A stretch of 36,798 nt of DNA, taken from the NCBI GenBank assembly GCA_902519375.1, contig CABYJS010000010.1:1-36798 (forward strand), in the 5' to 3' direction. The translations under genes were made by a program, and so were the position numbers. The notes beneath the pieces are model-generated. The model saw nothing but the letters and a program-made list of their open reading frames with translations, was not told where the DNA came from and ran no database searches. Below, piece after piece: positions 28,292-36,168 of the stretch. The DNA is from an uncultured Pelagibacteraceae bacterium (GTDB lineage: Bacteria > Pseudomonadota > Alphaproteobacteria > Pelagibacterales > Pelagibacteraceae). The stretch's first letter is position 1, and each line of letters opens with the position of its first letter.

Positions 28292-28325
28292 CTGAATAAA
28301 AGTAATTTAACCAATGGGGAACTAA

Positions 28326-30563
28326 ATGAGTACTGAAAATTTTAAAGATAAATCTTTTAAAGTAAAAGAATTAAGCAAATGTCCTTTCACAGGAGCAGGA
28401 ACTCCAGCAAAATTTTCAGCAGGTAGAGGTCAATCAGTTAGAGATTTTTGGCCGAATAGTCTCAATCTTAAAATTCTTAGTCAACATTCTAGATTGTCAA
28501 ATCCAATGGATAAAAAATTCAATTACGCTAAAGAATTTAAAAAGATTAATTATAAAGCTCTTAAAAAAGATTTAAAAAAGTTAATGACAGATTCTCAAGA
28601 ATGGTGGCCAGCTGATTATGGTCATTACGGACCTCTATTTATAAGATTAGCTTGGCATGCAGCTGGTACATACAGGACTGGTGATGGCAGAGGTGGAGCT
28701 GGAACAGGAAATCAAAGATTTGCCCCATTAAATTCTTGGCCAGACAATGTTAATTTAGATAAAGCAAGATTACTTTTGTGGCCAATTAAAAAGAAGTACG
28801 GAAAAAAAATTTCATGGGCAGATCTTTTTATTTTGGTAGGTAATGTTGCCCTAGATTCTATGGGATTTAAAACATTTGGTTTTGGTGCTGGAAGAACTGA
28901 TATTTGGGAACCAGAAGATGATATCTACTGGGGTTCAGAAAAAGAAATGCTAGGTGTAGATCGATATACTGACAAAAGAGATTTAGAACAACCTTTAGGC
29001 GCTTCACACATGGGTTTAATATATGTTAATCCTCAAGGTCCTGACGCTAATCCAGATCCAATGCTTGCAGCACACGATATTAGAGAGACTTTTGGAAGAA
29101 TGGCAATGAATGATTATGAAACTGCAGCATTAGTTGCAGGTGGGCATACTTTTGGAAAATCACATGGTGCTGCACCTGAGTCCCACAAAGGTCCTGATCC
29201 TGAGGCTTCAAGAATTCAAGACCAATCTACTGGCTGGAACAGTGGATATAAATCTGGGAAAGGTATTGACACAATTAGTAGCGGAATTGAAGGTGCTTGG
29301 ACTCAGAACCCAATTAAATGGGATATGGGTTATTTAGATTGCCTATACGGTCATGAGTGGGAACTTACTAAAAGCCCTGCAGGAGCACATCAATGGACAC
29401 CAAAAAAAAATGGACAAGAAATAAAAATGGTGCCAGATGCTCATGATAAGAATCTACTTCATCCACCAATGATGCAAACTACGGATATATCAATGAAGGT
29501 TGACCCAAGCTATGGTCCAATAACAAGACATTTCCATGAAAATCCAAAAGAATTTCATGATGCATTTGCAAGAGCATGGTTTAAATTAACTCACAGAGAT
29601 ATGGGTCCTAAGGCTTGTTATTTGGGTACAGATATTCCTAAAGAAGAGTTGATTTGGCAAGATCCAATAGATAAACCGAAGTATAAATTAAAAGCAAAAG
29701 ATATTAGTGAATTAAAAGCAAAAATTTCTAAATCAAAATTATCAGTTTCTGAGTTAGTATCAACTGCTTGGGCTTCAGCTTCTACTTTTAGAAGTTCTGA
29801 TAAAAGAGGAGGGGCTAACGGTGCAAGAATAATGCTAGAGCCACAAAAAAATTGGAAAGTTAATAATCCAGAGCAGCTCTCAAAAGTCATTAAATATTTA
29901 ACTAAAATAAAGGATAAGTTTGACAGCAAAAAGAAAAATGTTTCAATGGCAGATTTAATTGTTTTAGCAGGTGGAGTTGGTATTGAAATGGCAGCTAAGA
30001 AAGCTGGATATAAAATAAATGTACCATTCTCAGCTGGGAGAGGAGATGCTAGGCAAGATCAGACTGATATAAATTCTTTTGGCCTGTTGGAACCTCAAGC
30101 AGATGCTTTTAGAAATTATTTGAATGATGATAAATCTATTGTGTCGGCAGAAGAAAAACTAATAGATAAAGCTCAGTTAATGGGACTTACAGCGCCTGAA
30201 ATGACAGTGCTTTTAGGTGGAATGCGTGCTCTAGATACAAACTATAATAATTCTAAAGATGGTATTTTTACAAATAGGCCTGGAGTTTTAACAAATGATT
30301 ATTTTCTAAATTTACTTGATATGAATATAACATGGAAAGAAACAGATAAATCTGAACAAAAATTTGCTGGAACCAATCGAAAAACAAAAAAAACTAAATG
30401 GAAAGGTACAAGAGTTGATCTTATATTTGGTTCTAATTCTCAGCTTAGAGCTTTGGCTGAAGTTTATGCATGTGATGATTCTCAAGATAAATTTATCAGA
30501 GATTTTACTGCTGCATGGGTTAAAGTGATGAATGCAGATAGGTTTGATTTGAAATTGAATTAA
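28326..30563 (+). CDS. katG: Catalase-peroxidase KatG
   Basis: The 745-residue heme enzyme breaks down hydrogen peroxide by catalase and peroxidase reactions. It has the two-domain KatG architecture. Distal residues R107, W110 and H111 ([11 protein letters not shown]), proximal H274 ([11 protein letters not shown]), and the Trp-Tyr-Met adduct residues W110, Y233 ([10 protein letters not shown]) and M259 are all present, so it should be active. No signal peptide is seen, so it is cytosolic. It has its own promoter 35 bp upstream with an ICE-like box, right after irr. KatG is not expected in every streamlined marine genome, so its presence here may mark accessory content. An oxygenase gene follows 21 bp downstream. 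Confidence 0.97.
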   Translation: MSTENFKDKSFKVKELSKCPFTGAGTPAKFSAGRGQSVRDFWPNSLNLKILSQHSRLSNPMDKKFNYAKEFKKINYKALKKDLKKLMTDSQEWWPADYGHYGPLFIRLAWHAAGTYRTGDGRGGAGTGNQRFAPLNSWPDNVNLDKARLLLWPIKKKYGKKISWADLFILVGNVALDSMGFKTFGFGAGRTDIWEPEDDIYWGSEKEMLGVDRYTDKRDLEQPLGASHMGLIYVNPQGPDANPDPMLAAHDIRETFGRMAMNDYETAALVAGGHTFGKSHGAAPESHKGPDPEASRIQDQSTGWNSGYKSGKGIDTISSGIEGAWTQNPIKWDMGYLDCLYGHEWELTKSPAGAHQWTPKKNGQEIKMVPDAHDKNLLHPPMMQTTDISMKVDPSYGPITRHFHENPKEFHDAFARAWFKLTHRDMGPKACYLGTDIPKEELIWQDPIDKPKYKLKAKDISELKAKISKSKLSVSELVSTAWASASTFRSSDKRGGANGARIMLEPQKNWKVNNPEQLSKVIKYLTKIKDKFDSKKKNVSMADLIVLAGGVGIEMAAKKAGYKINVPFSAGRGDARQDQTDINSFGLLEPQADAFRNYLNDDKSIVSAEEKLIDKAQLMGLTAPEMTVLLGGMRALDTNYNNSKDGIFTNRPGVLTNDYFLNLLDMNITWKETDKSEQKFAGTNRKTKKTKWKGTRVDLIFGSNSQLRALAEVYACDDSQDKFIRDFTAAWVKVMNADRFDLKLN

Positions 30564-30584
30564 TAAAATAACAACGATATAAAT

Positions 30585-31181
30585 ATGTCAACAACCGATT
30601 TTGAAGACTTTTATGAAGTACCAGGACTGAATTTTGATATTTTAAGATTACAATCTGAATTAAAAAAAATTTTAGAAAATAAAAAATTCAATTCTTCAGG
30701 GGTCACTCATTTTGGAGCAATTCCACTTAACCAAATTCCAAATGATGAAAATTCTATAAAAGGTAATAATATAAGAGGAAAATATTGGACTATTGCTGAC
30801 GATACGGGCAAAGAAGTTGCGAGGGACATTGATATAGATGAGTCAAAATATACTCAATTAGTTCCAGAATTTGAAAAAACTTATTTTAAAGAAGTTTTTG
30901 AGGTGTTAAGTAAAAAATTCAAATTAGGAAGAGTAAGATTATTACTTAAAGAGCCAAGATCGACTTTAAGTTGGCATAAAGACCCAGAATGTAGACTTCA
31001 TGTGCCAATTGTGACTAATAAAGGATGCTCTATGGTTATAGAAAATGTAGCTAAACATTTACCAGCCGATGGTAAAGTTTGGATTACAAATAATACAAAA
31101 TATCATAATTTTTTCAATGGAGGAGAGCAAGCAAGGGTTCATCTAGTTGCGTGCATTTTAGAAAGCCCTTTTAAAAAATAA
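30585..31181 (+). CDS. Aspartyl/asparaginyl beta-hydroxylase-like Fe(II) oxygenase
   Basis: The 198-residue protein has a C-terminal double-stranded beta-helix. Candidate iron ligands are H131-K-D133 (STLSWHKDPECRLHVPI) and H174 (TKYHNFFNGG), with R184 (EQARVHLVA) for 2-oxoglutarate. The pattern R-LLLKEPRSTLSWHKD...HVPIVTN fits the Asp/Asn hydroxylase cupin-like family, also carried by marine phages. The target is unknown. It sits 21 bp behind katG and 1 bp before the next gene, so it is probably co-transcribed with katG. Being iron-dependent, it fits an iron/peroxide group, but the functional link is inference. Confidence 0.8.
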   Translation: MSTTDFEDFYEVPGLNFDILRLQSELKKILENKKFNSSGVTHFGAIPLNQIPNDENSIKGNNIRGKYWTIADDTGKEVARDIDIDESKYTQLVPEFEKTYFKEVFEVLSKKFKLGRVRLLLKEPRSTLSWHKDPECRLHVPIVTNKGCSMVIENVAKHLPADGKVWITNNTKYHNFFNGGEQARVHLVACILESPFKK

Positions 31182-31182
31182 A

Positions 31183-31422
31183 ATGGAAATAACTAACGGA
31201 ATATTCAAAGCAACAGGTCAAATTTATAAAAATAACAGAGGTTCAATTTTAAGAACTATTATTTATACAATTGGCCATTTTGCTATTGCTATTACAGTTT
31301 TAATGTTGGTTGCAGATGTATCTTTTGGTATAGCCCTTACAGATGCTATTGTTGAGCCAATTGCTAATTCAATTTGGTATTTTGTTTTAGATAAATGGTG
31401 GGCTAGTAAATCTAGCGAATAA
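31183..31422 (+). CDS. DUF2061 family small membrane protein
   Basis: The 79-residue protein has two hydrophobic segments (about 27-43 and 45-62) and the DUF2061 layout: basic start, R-I-YTIGHF, then ALTDAIVEPIANSIWYFVLDKWW, where an acidic residue and W-Y-x5-K/R-W pattern close the domain. No function is known for the family. It begins one base after the oxygenase stop, so it is the last gene of the katG transcript. An A/T-only hairpin follows (from about 31424), which could be a weak terminator. Confidence 0.8.
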   Translation: MEITNGIFKATGQIYKNNRGSILRTIIYTIGHFAIAITVLMLVADVSFGIALTDAIVEPIANSIWYFVLDKWWASKSSE

Positions 31423-31453
31423 AAAAAAATTAAAAATTTTTTCCCATAAATAA

Positions 31454-31476
31454 TTGATAATAATTCTTATTCTCAA
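31454..31476. promoter_or_regulatory. Fur-type operator, upstream copy
   Basis: Arms TTGATAATAA and TTATTCTCAA around a TTC centre give a 23-bp inverted repeat with 9 of 10 arm positions paired. The GATAAT...TTC core resembles the Fur box. A second box lies 10 bp downstream and a Cys-rich small gene follows at 31552. Confidence 0.65.
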
Positions 31477-31486
31477 AAAAAATTGT

Positions 31487-31505
31487 GATAATGATAATTG
31501 TTCTC
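31487..31505. promoter_or_regulatory. Fur-type operator, downstream copy
   Basis: GATAATGATAATTGTTCTC matches the classical 19-bp Fur box (GATAATGATAATCATTATC) at 16 of 19 positions by my count. The overlapping inverted repeat AATGATAA-TTG-TTCTCATT (31490-31508) pairs at 7 of 8 arm positions. A GATAAT inside it could serve as the -10 of the promoter for the small gene at 31552, so bound repressor would block transcription. Confidence 0.7.
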
Positions 31506-31551
31506 ATTGATTTTTCTTGAATTTTTTTTTTTTCAGAATTAATTTAATCTT

Positions 31552-31731
31552 ATGCAAACTATAAACTACAATTGTAAAAAATGCGGATTGACAATTTCTT
31601 CAACTTGTTCAAAGTGTAATCAAGTTGTGGATATTGAAGTCCTTGACGATGGCTGTATTGTGCAAAAAACCAAGTGTGTTGATTGTGCAAATACCCCAGT
31701 AGTTAAAGACATTTGTTCTCAGCAAAAGTAA
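31552..31731 (+). CDS. Cys-rich 59-residue protein behind Fur-like boxes, unrecognised
   Basis: The protein has eight Cys in 59 residues: C8-x2-C11, C19-x2-C22, C35, C42-x2-C45 and C55. The first two pairs form a zinc-ribbon or rubredoxin-like knuckle (CKKCG...CSKCN), and the third pair (CVDC) may bind metal separately. It lacks signal peptide and membrane segments, so it should be cytosolic. The spacing differs from bacterioferritin-associated ferredoxin (Bfd), so I do not call it that. A promoter region with two Fur-like boxes precedes it and a palindromic terminator follows it, which gives it the form of an independent iron-repressed gene. Function unknown; metal binding is inferred from the CxxC pairs. 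Confidence 0.75.
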   Translation: MQTINYNCKKCGLTISSTCSKCNQVVDIEVLDDGCIVQKTKCVDCANTPVVKDICSQQK

Positions 31732-31751
31732 AAAAAAACTTAGTTTTTTTT
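31731..31751. terminator. Bidirectional A/T terminator between convergent genes
   Basis: AAAAAAAACT and AGTTTTTTTT form a palindrome around a single T, giving a T run on either strand. It lies at the stop of the Cys-rich gene and just before the 3' end of the SH3-domain gene, where both transcripts would end. The stem has almost no G/C, so its strength is uncertain. Confidence 0.5.
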
Positions 31752-31757
31752 AGAAGG

Positions 31758-32213
31758 TTAATTAACTTGACCCCAAATATTTTTATTGTCTATCCATCCT
31801 TCAAATTCTTGAGAATTTATTTTACACCAATTACCTTTGCATACTTGAACAACCAAAACTCTTCCTTTTCGTATAGTCGCTAAGGGTTTCGAAAAAATAG
31901 AAGGTTTTTTAAATAAGATCTTATCTTTAAGAGGAATTATTGAATTTATCTTCTTTAATTGTGAAATATGAATCCACCCACTATTATTTTTAAAATCAAT
32001 GATTCTTCTAAAATTTTCTTTTTTATCTATTTGCTTAATAGGCAAATTCACTTTTTTATAAATATATTTTATTGGGGACTCAAAACTTGGTCCATATCTT
32101 ACGTTAACTTTATCTTTCTTCAAGGAAAGAAATATATCTTCTGCATTTGAAACTGAAAAAAATAGTAAAAAAAAAACAATTAAAATCTTAATAGAATACA
32201 ATTTTCTAAACAT
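31758..32213 (-). CDS. Exported SH3-domain protein
   Basis: The 151-residue protein starts with a signal peptide (about 1-24, ending SNAED). Two bacterial SH3-like stretches follow: the first with VNVRYGPSFESPI-YIY (about 35-52) and GWIHISQL (about 79-86), the second with ATIRKGRVLVVQVCKGNWCKI...EGWIDNKNIWG (about 112-148). Such proteins are periplasmic and often contact the cell wall. No partner enzyme is encoded nearby. The start overlaps the moeB-like gene by 8 bp. Confidence 0.82.
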   Translation of the reverse strand: MFRKLYSIKILIVFFLLFFSVSNAEDIFLSLKKDKVNVRYGPSFESPIKYIYKKVNLPIKQIDKKENFRRIIDFKNNSGWIHISQLKKINSIIPLKDKILFKKPSIFSKPLATIRKGRVLVVQVCKGNWCKINSQEFEGWIDNKNIWGQVN

Positions 32214-32952
32214 TTTTAAGTTTTTTTAATTTAACCTTCCTAAAATTAAGATTTAATAAATCTAGTATTAGAATATTACCATTAAGATTTGTGCCAATGT
32301 TTAAAATTTTTTTTAAAACTTCATTAGCTTGTAAAGTACCGACAATACCTGCAACTGTACCTAAAACTCCTTCATACTCACAATTTAAAATATCGTCTGA
32401 AACCTCTTTTTCTTGAAAAAAACTTCTTATACAAGGGGTTTTTTTATTTTTAAAGTCAAATGAAAAAATGTGTCCATCAAATTTATTAATGGAAGCAGTG
32501 ACTAGAAATTTTTTCGAGACTTTGCAAAAATCATTGATTAGAAATTTAGTTTTAAAGTTATCGGATCCATCTACAAAATAGTCATATTTATTTATAATTT
32601 TGCTATAACTTTTCTCATTAAATCTAATTTTATAACAATTTATTTTTGTTTCAGAGTTAATTCTTTTTAATTTTTTTTTTGCAGTATAAACCTTAGATTT
32701 TTTTATATCCTGAAAATCGTAAAGGCTCTGACGATGTAAATTTGATAAATCAACTTTATCTGAGTCAACAATTCCTAAAGAGCCGACACCTGCCCTTGTT
32801 AAAAATTCAGCAACTGAACATCCTAATCCTCCCATACCAATAATTAATACCTTGGAGCGGATAATTTTTTTTTGACCTTCAGTACCAACATTCTTTAATA
32901 TGATTTGCCTTGAAAATTTTTCAATTTGACTATTATTTAATTTTAAATTCAT
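32206..32952 (-). CDS. MoeB/ThiF-family adenylyltransferase
   Basis: The 248-residue E1-like enzyme has the ATP-binding GMGGLGCSVAEFLTRAGVG (39-57), D-D-V-L-NLHRQ (about 63-74) and the conserved Cys in NCEYEGVLGTVAGIVGTLQANE (C191). MoeB/ThiF proteins adenylate the C terminus of MoaD or ThiS to make sulfur carriers. The structural zinc site looks lost: the usual C-x2-C before the F-P segment reads C174-I-R-S, and no C-terminal C-x2-C is seen. I cannot tell from this window whether it serves molybdopterin, thiamin or another sulfur carrier, as no carrier gene is nearby. It overlaps dut by 4 bp (ATGA). Confidence 0.87.
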   Translation of the reverse strand: MNLKLNNSQIEKFSRQIILKNVGTEGQKKIIRSKVLIIGMGGLGCSVAEFLTRAGVGSLGIVDSDKVDLSNLHRQSLYDFQDIKKSKVYTAKKKLKRINSETKINCYKIRFNEKSYSKIINKYDYFVDGSDNFKTKFLINDFCKVSKKFLVTASINKFDGHIFSFDFKNKKTPCIRSFFQEKEVSDDILNCEYEGVLGTVAGIVGTLQANEVLKKILNIGTNLNGNILILDLLNLNFRKVKLKKLKNV

Positions 32953-33386
32953 TTACCTGTTGAGCCAAATCCACCTTCTCCTCTAATTGTTGAAGGTAAA
33001 TCATTTGTTTCCTCTAACTCCATTTTGATGACCGGAGAAAATATCATTTGAGCAATGCGATCACCATTATTTATAATAAAATCGTTGTTACTATGATTGT
33101 ATATAATTACCTTAATTTCCCCTCGATAATCACTATCAATAGTCCCAGGTGTATTTAAGATACTTATATTATTTTTTGCAGCTAAACCAGATCTTGGTCT
33201 AACCTGAATTTCATAGTTTTCAGAAAAAGCTACAGATAAACCTGTAGGAACTAAAGATGATGTTTGCGGTTTAACAATTAAAGGGTTCTTAATAAACGCA
33301 ACAAGATCCATCCCTGAAGCTCCATTAGTCTTATATTCGGGTAGTTTAACCGCAGGACTCAATTTTTTTATTAGTACTTTGACCAT
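32949..33386 (-). CDS. dut: dUTP diphosphatase
   Basis: The 145-residue trimeric dUTPase has all five motifs: ASGMDLVA, RPRSGLAAKN, GTIDSDYRGEI, GDRIAQMIF and the C-terminal arm RGEGGFGSTGK. It hydrolyses dUTP to dUMP and pyrophosphate, which limits uracil in DNA and feeds dTMP synthesis. Its ATG shares one base with the coaBC stop (TAATG). coaBC-dut pairing is common in proteobacteria. Confidence 0.97.
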   Translation of the reverse strand: MVKVLIKKLSPAVKLPEYKTNGASGMDLVAFIKNPLIVKPQTSSLVPTGLSVAFSENYEIQVRPRSGLAAKNNISILNTPGTIDSDYRGEIKVIIYNHSNNDFIINNGDRIAQMIFSPVIKMELEETNDLPSTIRGEGGFGSTGK

Positions 33387-34591
33387 TAATTTATTTGAGC
33401 AACAATCCTATCAACAATTTCCTCTGATATCTCTGATTTTTTTTTAGATAAAAGTTTTTCTTTTTTATCTTTGGAGTTTTTATAATAAATAGTAACTTCA
33501 TTATAATCAGAGTCAAAACCACGATCTTTTCTCGAAACATCATTTGCTATAATCCAATCACAATTCTTATTTGATAATTTAATATTTGCATTTTTTTCTA
33601 AATTATCAGTCTCTGCTGCAAAACCTATAACTAGCTTAGGTCTCATCGAGTTATGATTTGAAACATAATTCAGAATATCTATGTTTCTTTCCAATTTAAT
33701 ATTCAGATTATCATGTTTTTTTATCTTATTTTTACTTTTATTACCTACTTTAAAATCAGCAACAGCAGCCGTAAATATTGCTATATCTGTTGGTAAGTTT
33801 TTTTGGGTTACCTGAAACATCTCATCAGCAGTTTCAACTTTTATTAAATTTATATTATCATCTATATCCAAATTAGTCGGACCAGAAATCAAAGTTGTTT
33901 CAAAACCCCTTCTGGATAATGATCTGGCTAATTGATAACCTTGTTTACCACTTGATTTATTTGTTATAAATCTTACTGGATCAATATATTCCCTTGTTGG
34001 ACCAGCAGTTATTAAGGCTTTAATTTTTTTATTCTTTGTTTGAAGTGATAAAAAATTTAAAACTTCTTTATGTATATCTAAAGGATCAGACATTTTTCCC
34101 TCTCCATATTCACCACAAGCCATATCTCCAATTTCTGGACCAATAATTTTATATCCATAACTTTTCAAAATTTTAACATTATTTCTTGTTGATTGATGAT
34201 CCCACATTCTCACGTTCATTGCAGGAGCTAAGAAGATTTGTTTATTTGAAGCAAGGATAACCGTTGAAGCCAAGTCTTCAGATGAACCTTGGCTTAATTT
34301 ATAAATAGTATTTGCAGTAGCAGGAGCAATAATAATTACATCTGCCCATCTAGATAAAGCAATGTGATCCATCTCACTCTCATTATTTATGTTAAAAAGA
34401 TCATCATATACTTTGCCCTGTGATAATGAGACAACAGATAAAGGTGTTATAAATTCTTTAGCACTCTTAGTTAAAATAGTTTTTATTTCAGCTTTATTTC
34501 TTTTAAATAATCTTATCGTTTCAAGGCTTTTATATGCTGACACCCCTCCACAAATGATAAATAAAATTTTTTTACCTGATAAATTTTTCAT
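33386..34591 (-). CDS. coaBC: CoaBC, bifunctional phosphopantothenoylcysteine synthetase/decarboxylase
   Basis: The 401-residue protein makes 4'-phosphopantetheine for coenzyme A in two steps. The N-terminal flavin-dependent decarboxylase (about 1-180) has GGVSAYKS, DHIALSRWAD with the catalytic His, PAMNVRMW and GDMACGEYGEG with the active-site Cys. The C-terminal CTP-dependent synthetase (about 190-400) has ITAGPTREYIDPVRFITNKSSGKQGY, AAVADF and GFAAET. It begins 8 bp after ubiB. Confidence 0.96.
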   Translation of the reverse strand: MKNLSGKKILFIICGGVSAYKSLETIRLFKRNKAEIKTILTKSAKEFITPLSVVSLSQGKVYDDLFNINNESEMDHIALSRWADVIIIAPATANTIYKLSQGSSEDLASTVILASNKQIFLAPAMNVRMWDHQSTRNNVKILKSYGYKIIGPEIGDMACGEYGEGKMSDPLDIHKEVLNFLSLQTKNKKIKALITAGPTREYIDPVRFITNKSSGKQGYQLARSLSRRGFETTLISGPTNLDIDDNINLIKVETADEMFQVTQKNLPTDIAIFTAAVADFKVGNKSKNKIKKHDNLNIKLERNIDILNYVSNHNSMRPKLVIGFAAETDNLEKNANIKLSNKNCDWIIANDVSRKDRGFDSDYNEVTIYYKNSKDKKEKLLSKKKSEISEEIVDRIVAQIN

Positions 34592-34599
34592 TGAAGGAA

Positions 34600-36168
34600 T
34601 TAAAATACTAATAGTCCAAAAATTACAAGCGCTAATATACCTATAATAGATTGGTTTCTAAATGCTATCATTTCTAATTTTTTAGTTGTTAAAGCTGTAT
34701 AAGAATTAGAATTTTGTGGGATTTGTCCGCTAGCTAAATATGTAAGTGCTTGATTAGCTTTGTCCATTATTTCGGGAAATTCTGGTAATCTTTTAATCAC
34801 TTCAGATGTATTTTGAAGTGTCTCATTTATAGTGGTTATAGGGTCTTTTGTTTCTTTTAACCAGTTTTCGAGAACAGGTTTAGAAGTTGTCCAAATATTA
34901 GTATTTGGATTCAATTTTCTTGCTACTCCCTCAACTACAACCATTGTTTTTTGTAACATTAAAAGTTGAGGTTGAGTTTGCATATTAAATTTTTCAGTAA
35001 CATCAAATAATTGTTTTAATAATCTTCCACCAGATATATCTTTTACAGCTTGACCAAAAATTGGTTCTCCAATTGACCTTAATGCTTGAGCAAGATCATC
35101 TATAGGGACATTTTTTGGGACTAATCCAGCAATTAGGTGTACTTCTGCAACTTTACGATAATCCCTTTGGATAAAACCAAATAATATTTCAGCTAAAAAT
35201 CTTTTACTCATTTTATCTAATCTTCCCATTATTCCAAAATCGATTGGCACAATATGACCATTATTATCTATAAAGATATTGCCTTGATGCATGTCAGCAT
35301 GAAAAAAACCATCTCTTACAGCATGTCTTAAAAAGTTTTGAATTATATCTTCAGCAATCTTTTCAGTATTCAAATGTCTTTTTTTGAGCTCTTCAGTTTC
35401 TCTAATCGAAACTCCATCTACCCAGTCTAGAGTCATTACACTTTCACTAGTAAGGTTCCAATAAATTTGTGGAACTTTAAAACCAACATCATTTTTAGTA
35501 TTTTCTGCATATTCATTTGCAGCAGCAGCTTCAAATCTTAAATCCATTTCTAAATTTGTTATCTCTTTCAACAAAAATACAACTTCAATTAATTTAAGTC
35601 TTTTTGTTTTTTTAATAAATGACTCAACTATAAATGCAAAAAGCATAATTGCATCAATTTCCTCATTAAAAATTTTTTTTATGTTAGGTCGAAGAATTTT
35701 AATAGCCACATCCTTTATTGTTCCGTTATCATTAATCTGGGCTTTGTGTACTTGGGCTATAGAAGCTGCAGCTACGGGTTCGCTTAAATTAATTATAGCA
35801 TTATAAGTGTCCTCACCTAAATCGTCATATATTATTTTTTTTGCTTGAGTCAAAGAAAATGGAGGTAATTTATCTTGAAGATTTTCAAGTTTTTTTGAAA
35901 GATCTTCACCTATAATATCGGGTCTTGTCGCTAAAAATTGCCCAAGTTTAATAAAAGTGGTTCCCATTGACTCTAGTGAGTTTGATAGTCTATCACCTTC
36001 ATCTTTATTGATATCTATTTGTTTCTTTGAAGTAATCGAAAATGATAAAATCTTAAATAAAATTGAGATGAATAGTGGTGGTTTTTGAAATTTCGAGGTT
36101 ATAAGTAATATATCTGACTTAGCAACTTTTCTTCCAAGCTTGAATAAAGTTATTATTTTTTTTATCAT
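34600..36168 (-). CDS. ubiB: UbiB, atypical kinase-like protein of ubiquinone biosynthesis
   Basis: From ATG 36168 the protein has 522 residues. A GTG four codons upstream (36180) is possible, but the ATG has a GGAAG ribosome site at good spacing and forms TAATG with the ubiE stop. The ADCK/UbiB core has KLGQFLATRPDI, the family A/G-rich loop replaced by AAASIAQVHKA, and HADMHQGNIFI...PIDFGIMGRL as the metal-binding loop. One or two hydrophobic helices at the C terminus (about 500-522) anchor it in the inner membrane. UbiB supports ubiquinone assembly, probably as an ATPase. It sits directly after ubiE, as in many alphaproteobacteria. Confidence 0.95.
   Translation of the reverse strand: MIKKIITLFKLGRKVAKSDILLITSKFQKPPLFISILFKILSFSITSKKQIDINKDEGDRLSNSLESMGTTFIKLGQFLATRPDIIGEDLSKKLENLQDKLPPFSLTQAKKIIYDDLGEDTYNAIINLSEPVAAASIAQVHKAQINDNGTIKDVAIKILRPNIKKIFNEEIDAIMLFAFIVESFIKKTKRLKLIEVVFLLKEITNLEMDLRFEAAAANEYAENTKNDVGFKVPQIYWNLTSESVMTLDWVDGVSIRETEELKKRHLNTEKIAEDIIQNFLRHAVRDGFFHADMHQGNIFIDNNGHIVPIDFGIMGRLDKMSKRFLAEILFGFIQRDYRKVAEVHLIAGLVPKNVPIDDLAQALRSIGEPIFGQAVKDISGGRLLKQLFDVTEKFNMQTQPQLLMLQKTMVVVEGVARKLNPNTNIWTTSKPVLENWLKETKDPITTINETLQNTSEVIKRLPEFPEIMDKANQALTYLASGQIPQNSNSYTALTTKKLEMIAFRNQSIIGILALVIFGLLVF

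Noticed and set aside
31424-31446. Strong terminator after the DUF2061 gene
   Set aside because: The stem is made only of A/T and such stretches are frequent by chance in this sequence, so it is mentioned only as a weak possibility.
31552-31731. Bacterioferritin-associated ferredoxin (Bfd)
   Set aside because: Bfd has C-x-C then about 31 residues and C-x2-C. Here there are three C-x2-C pairs with other spacing.
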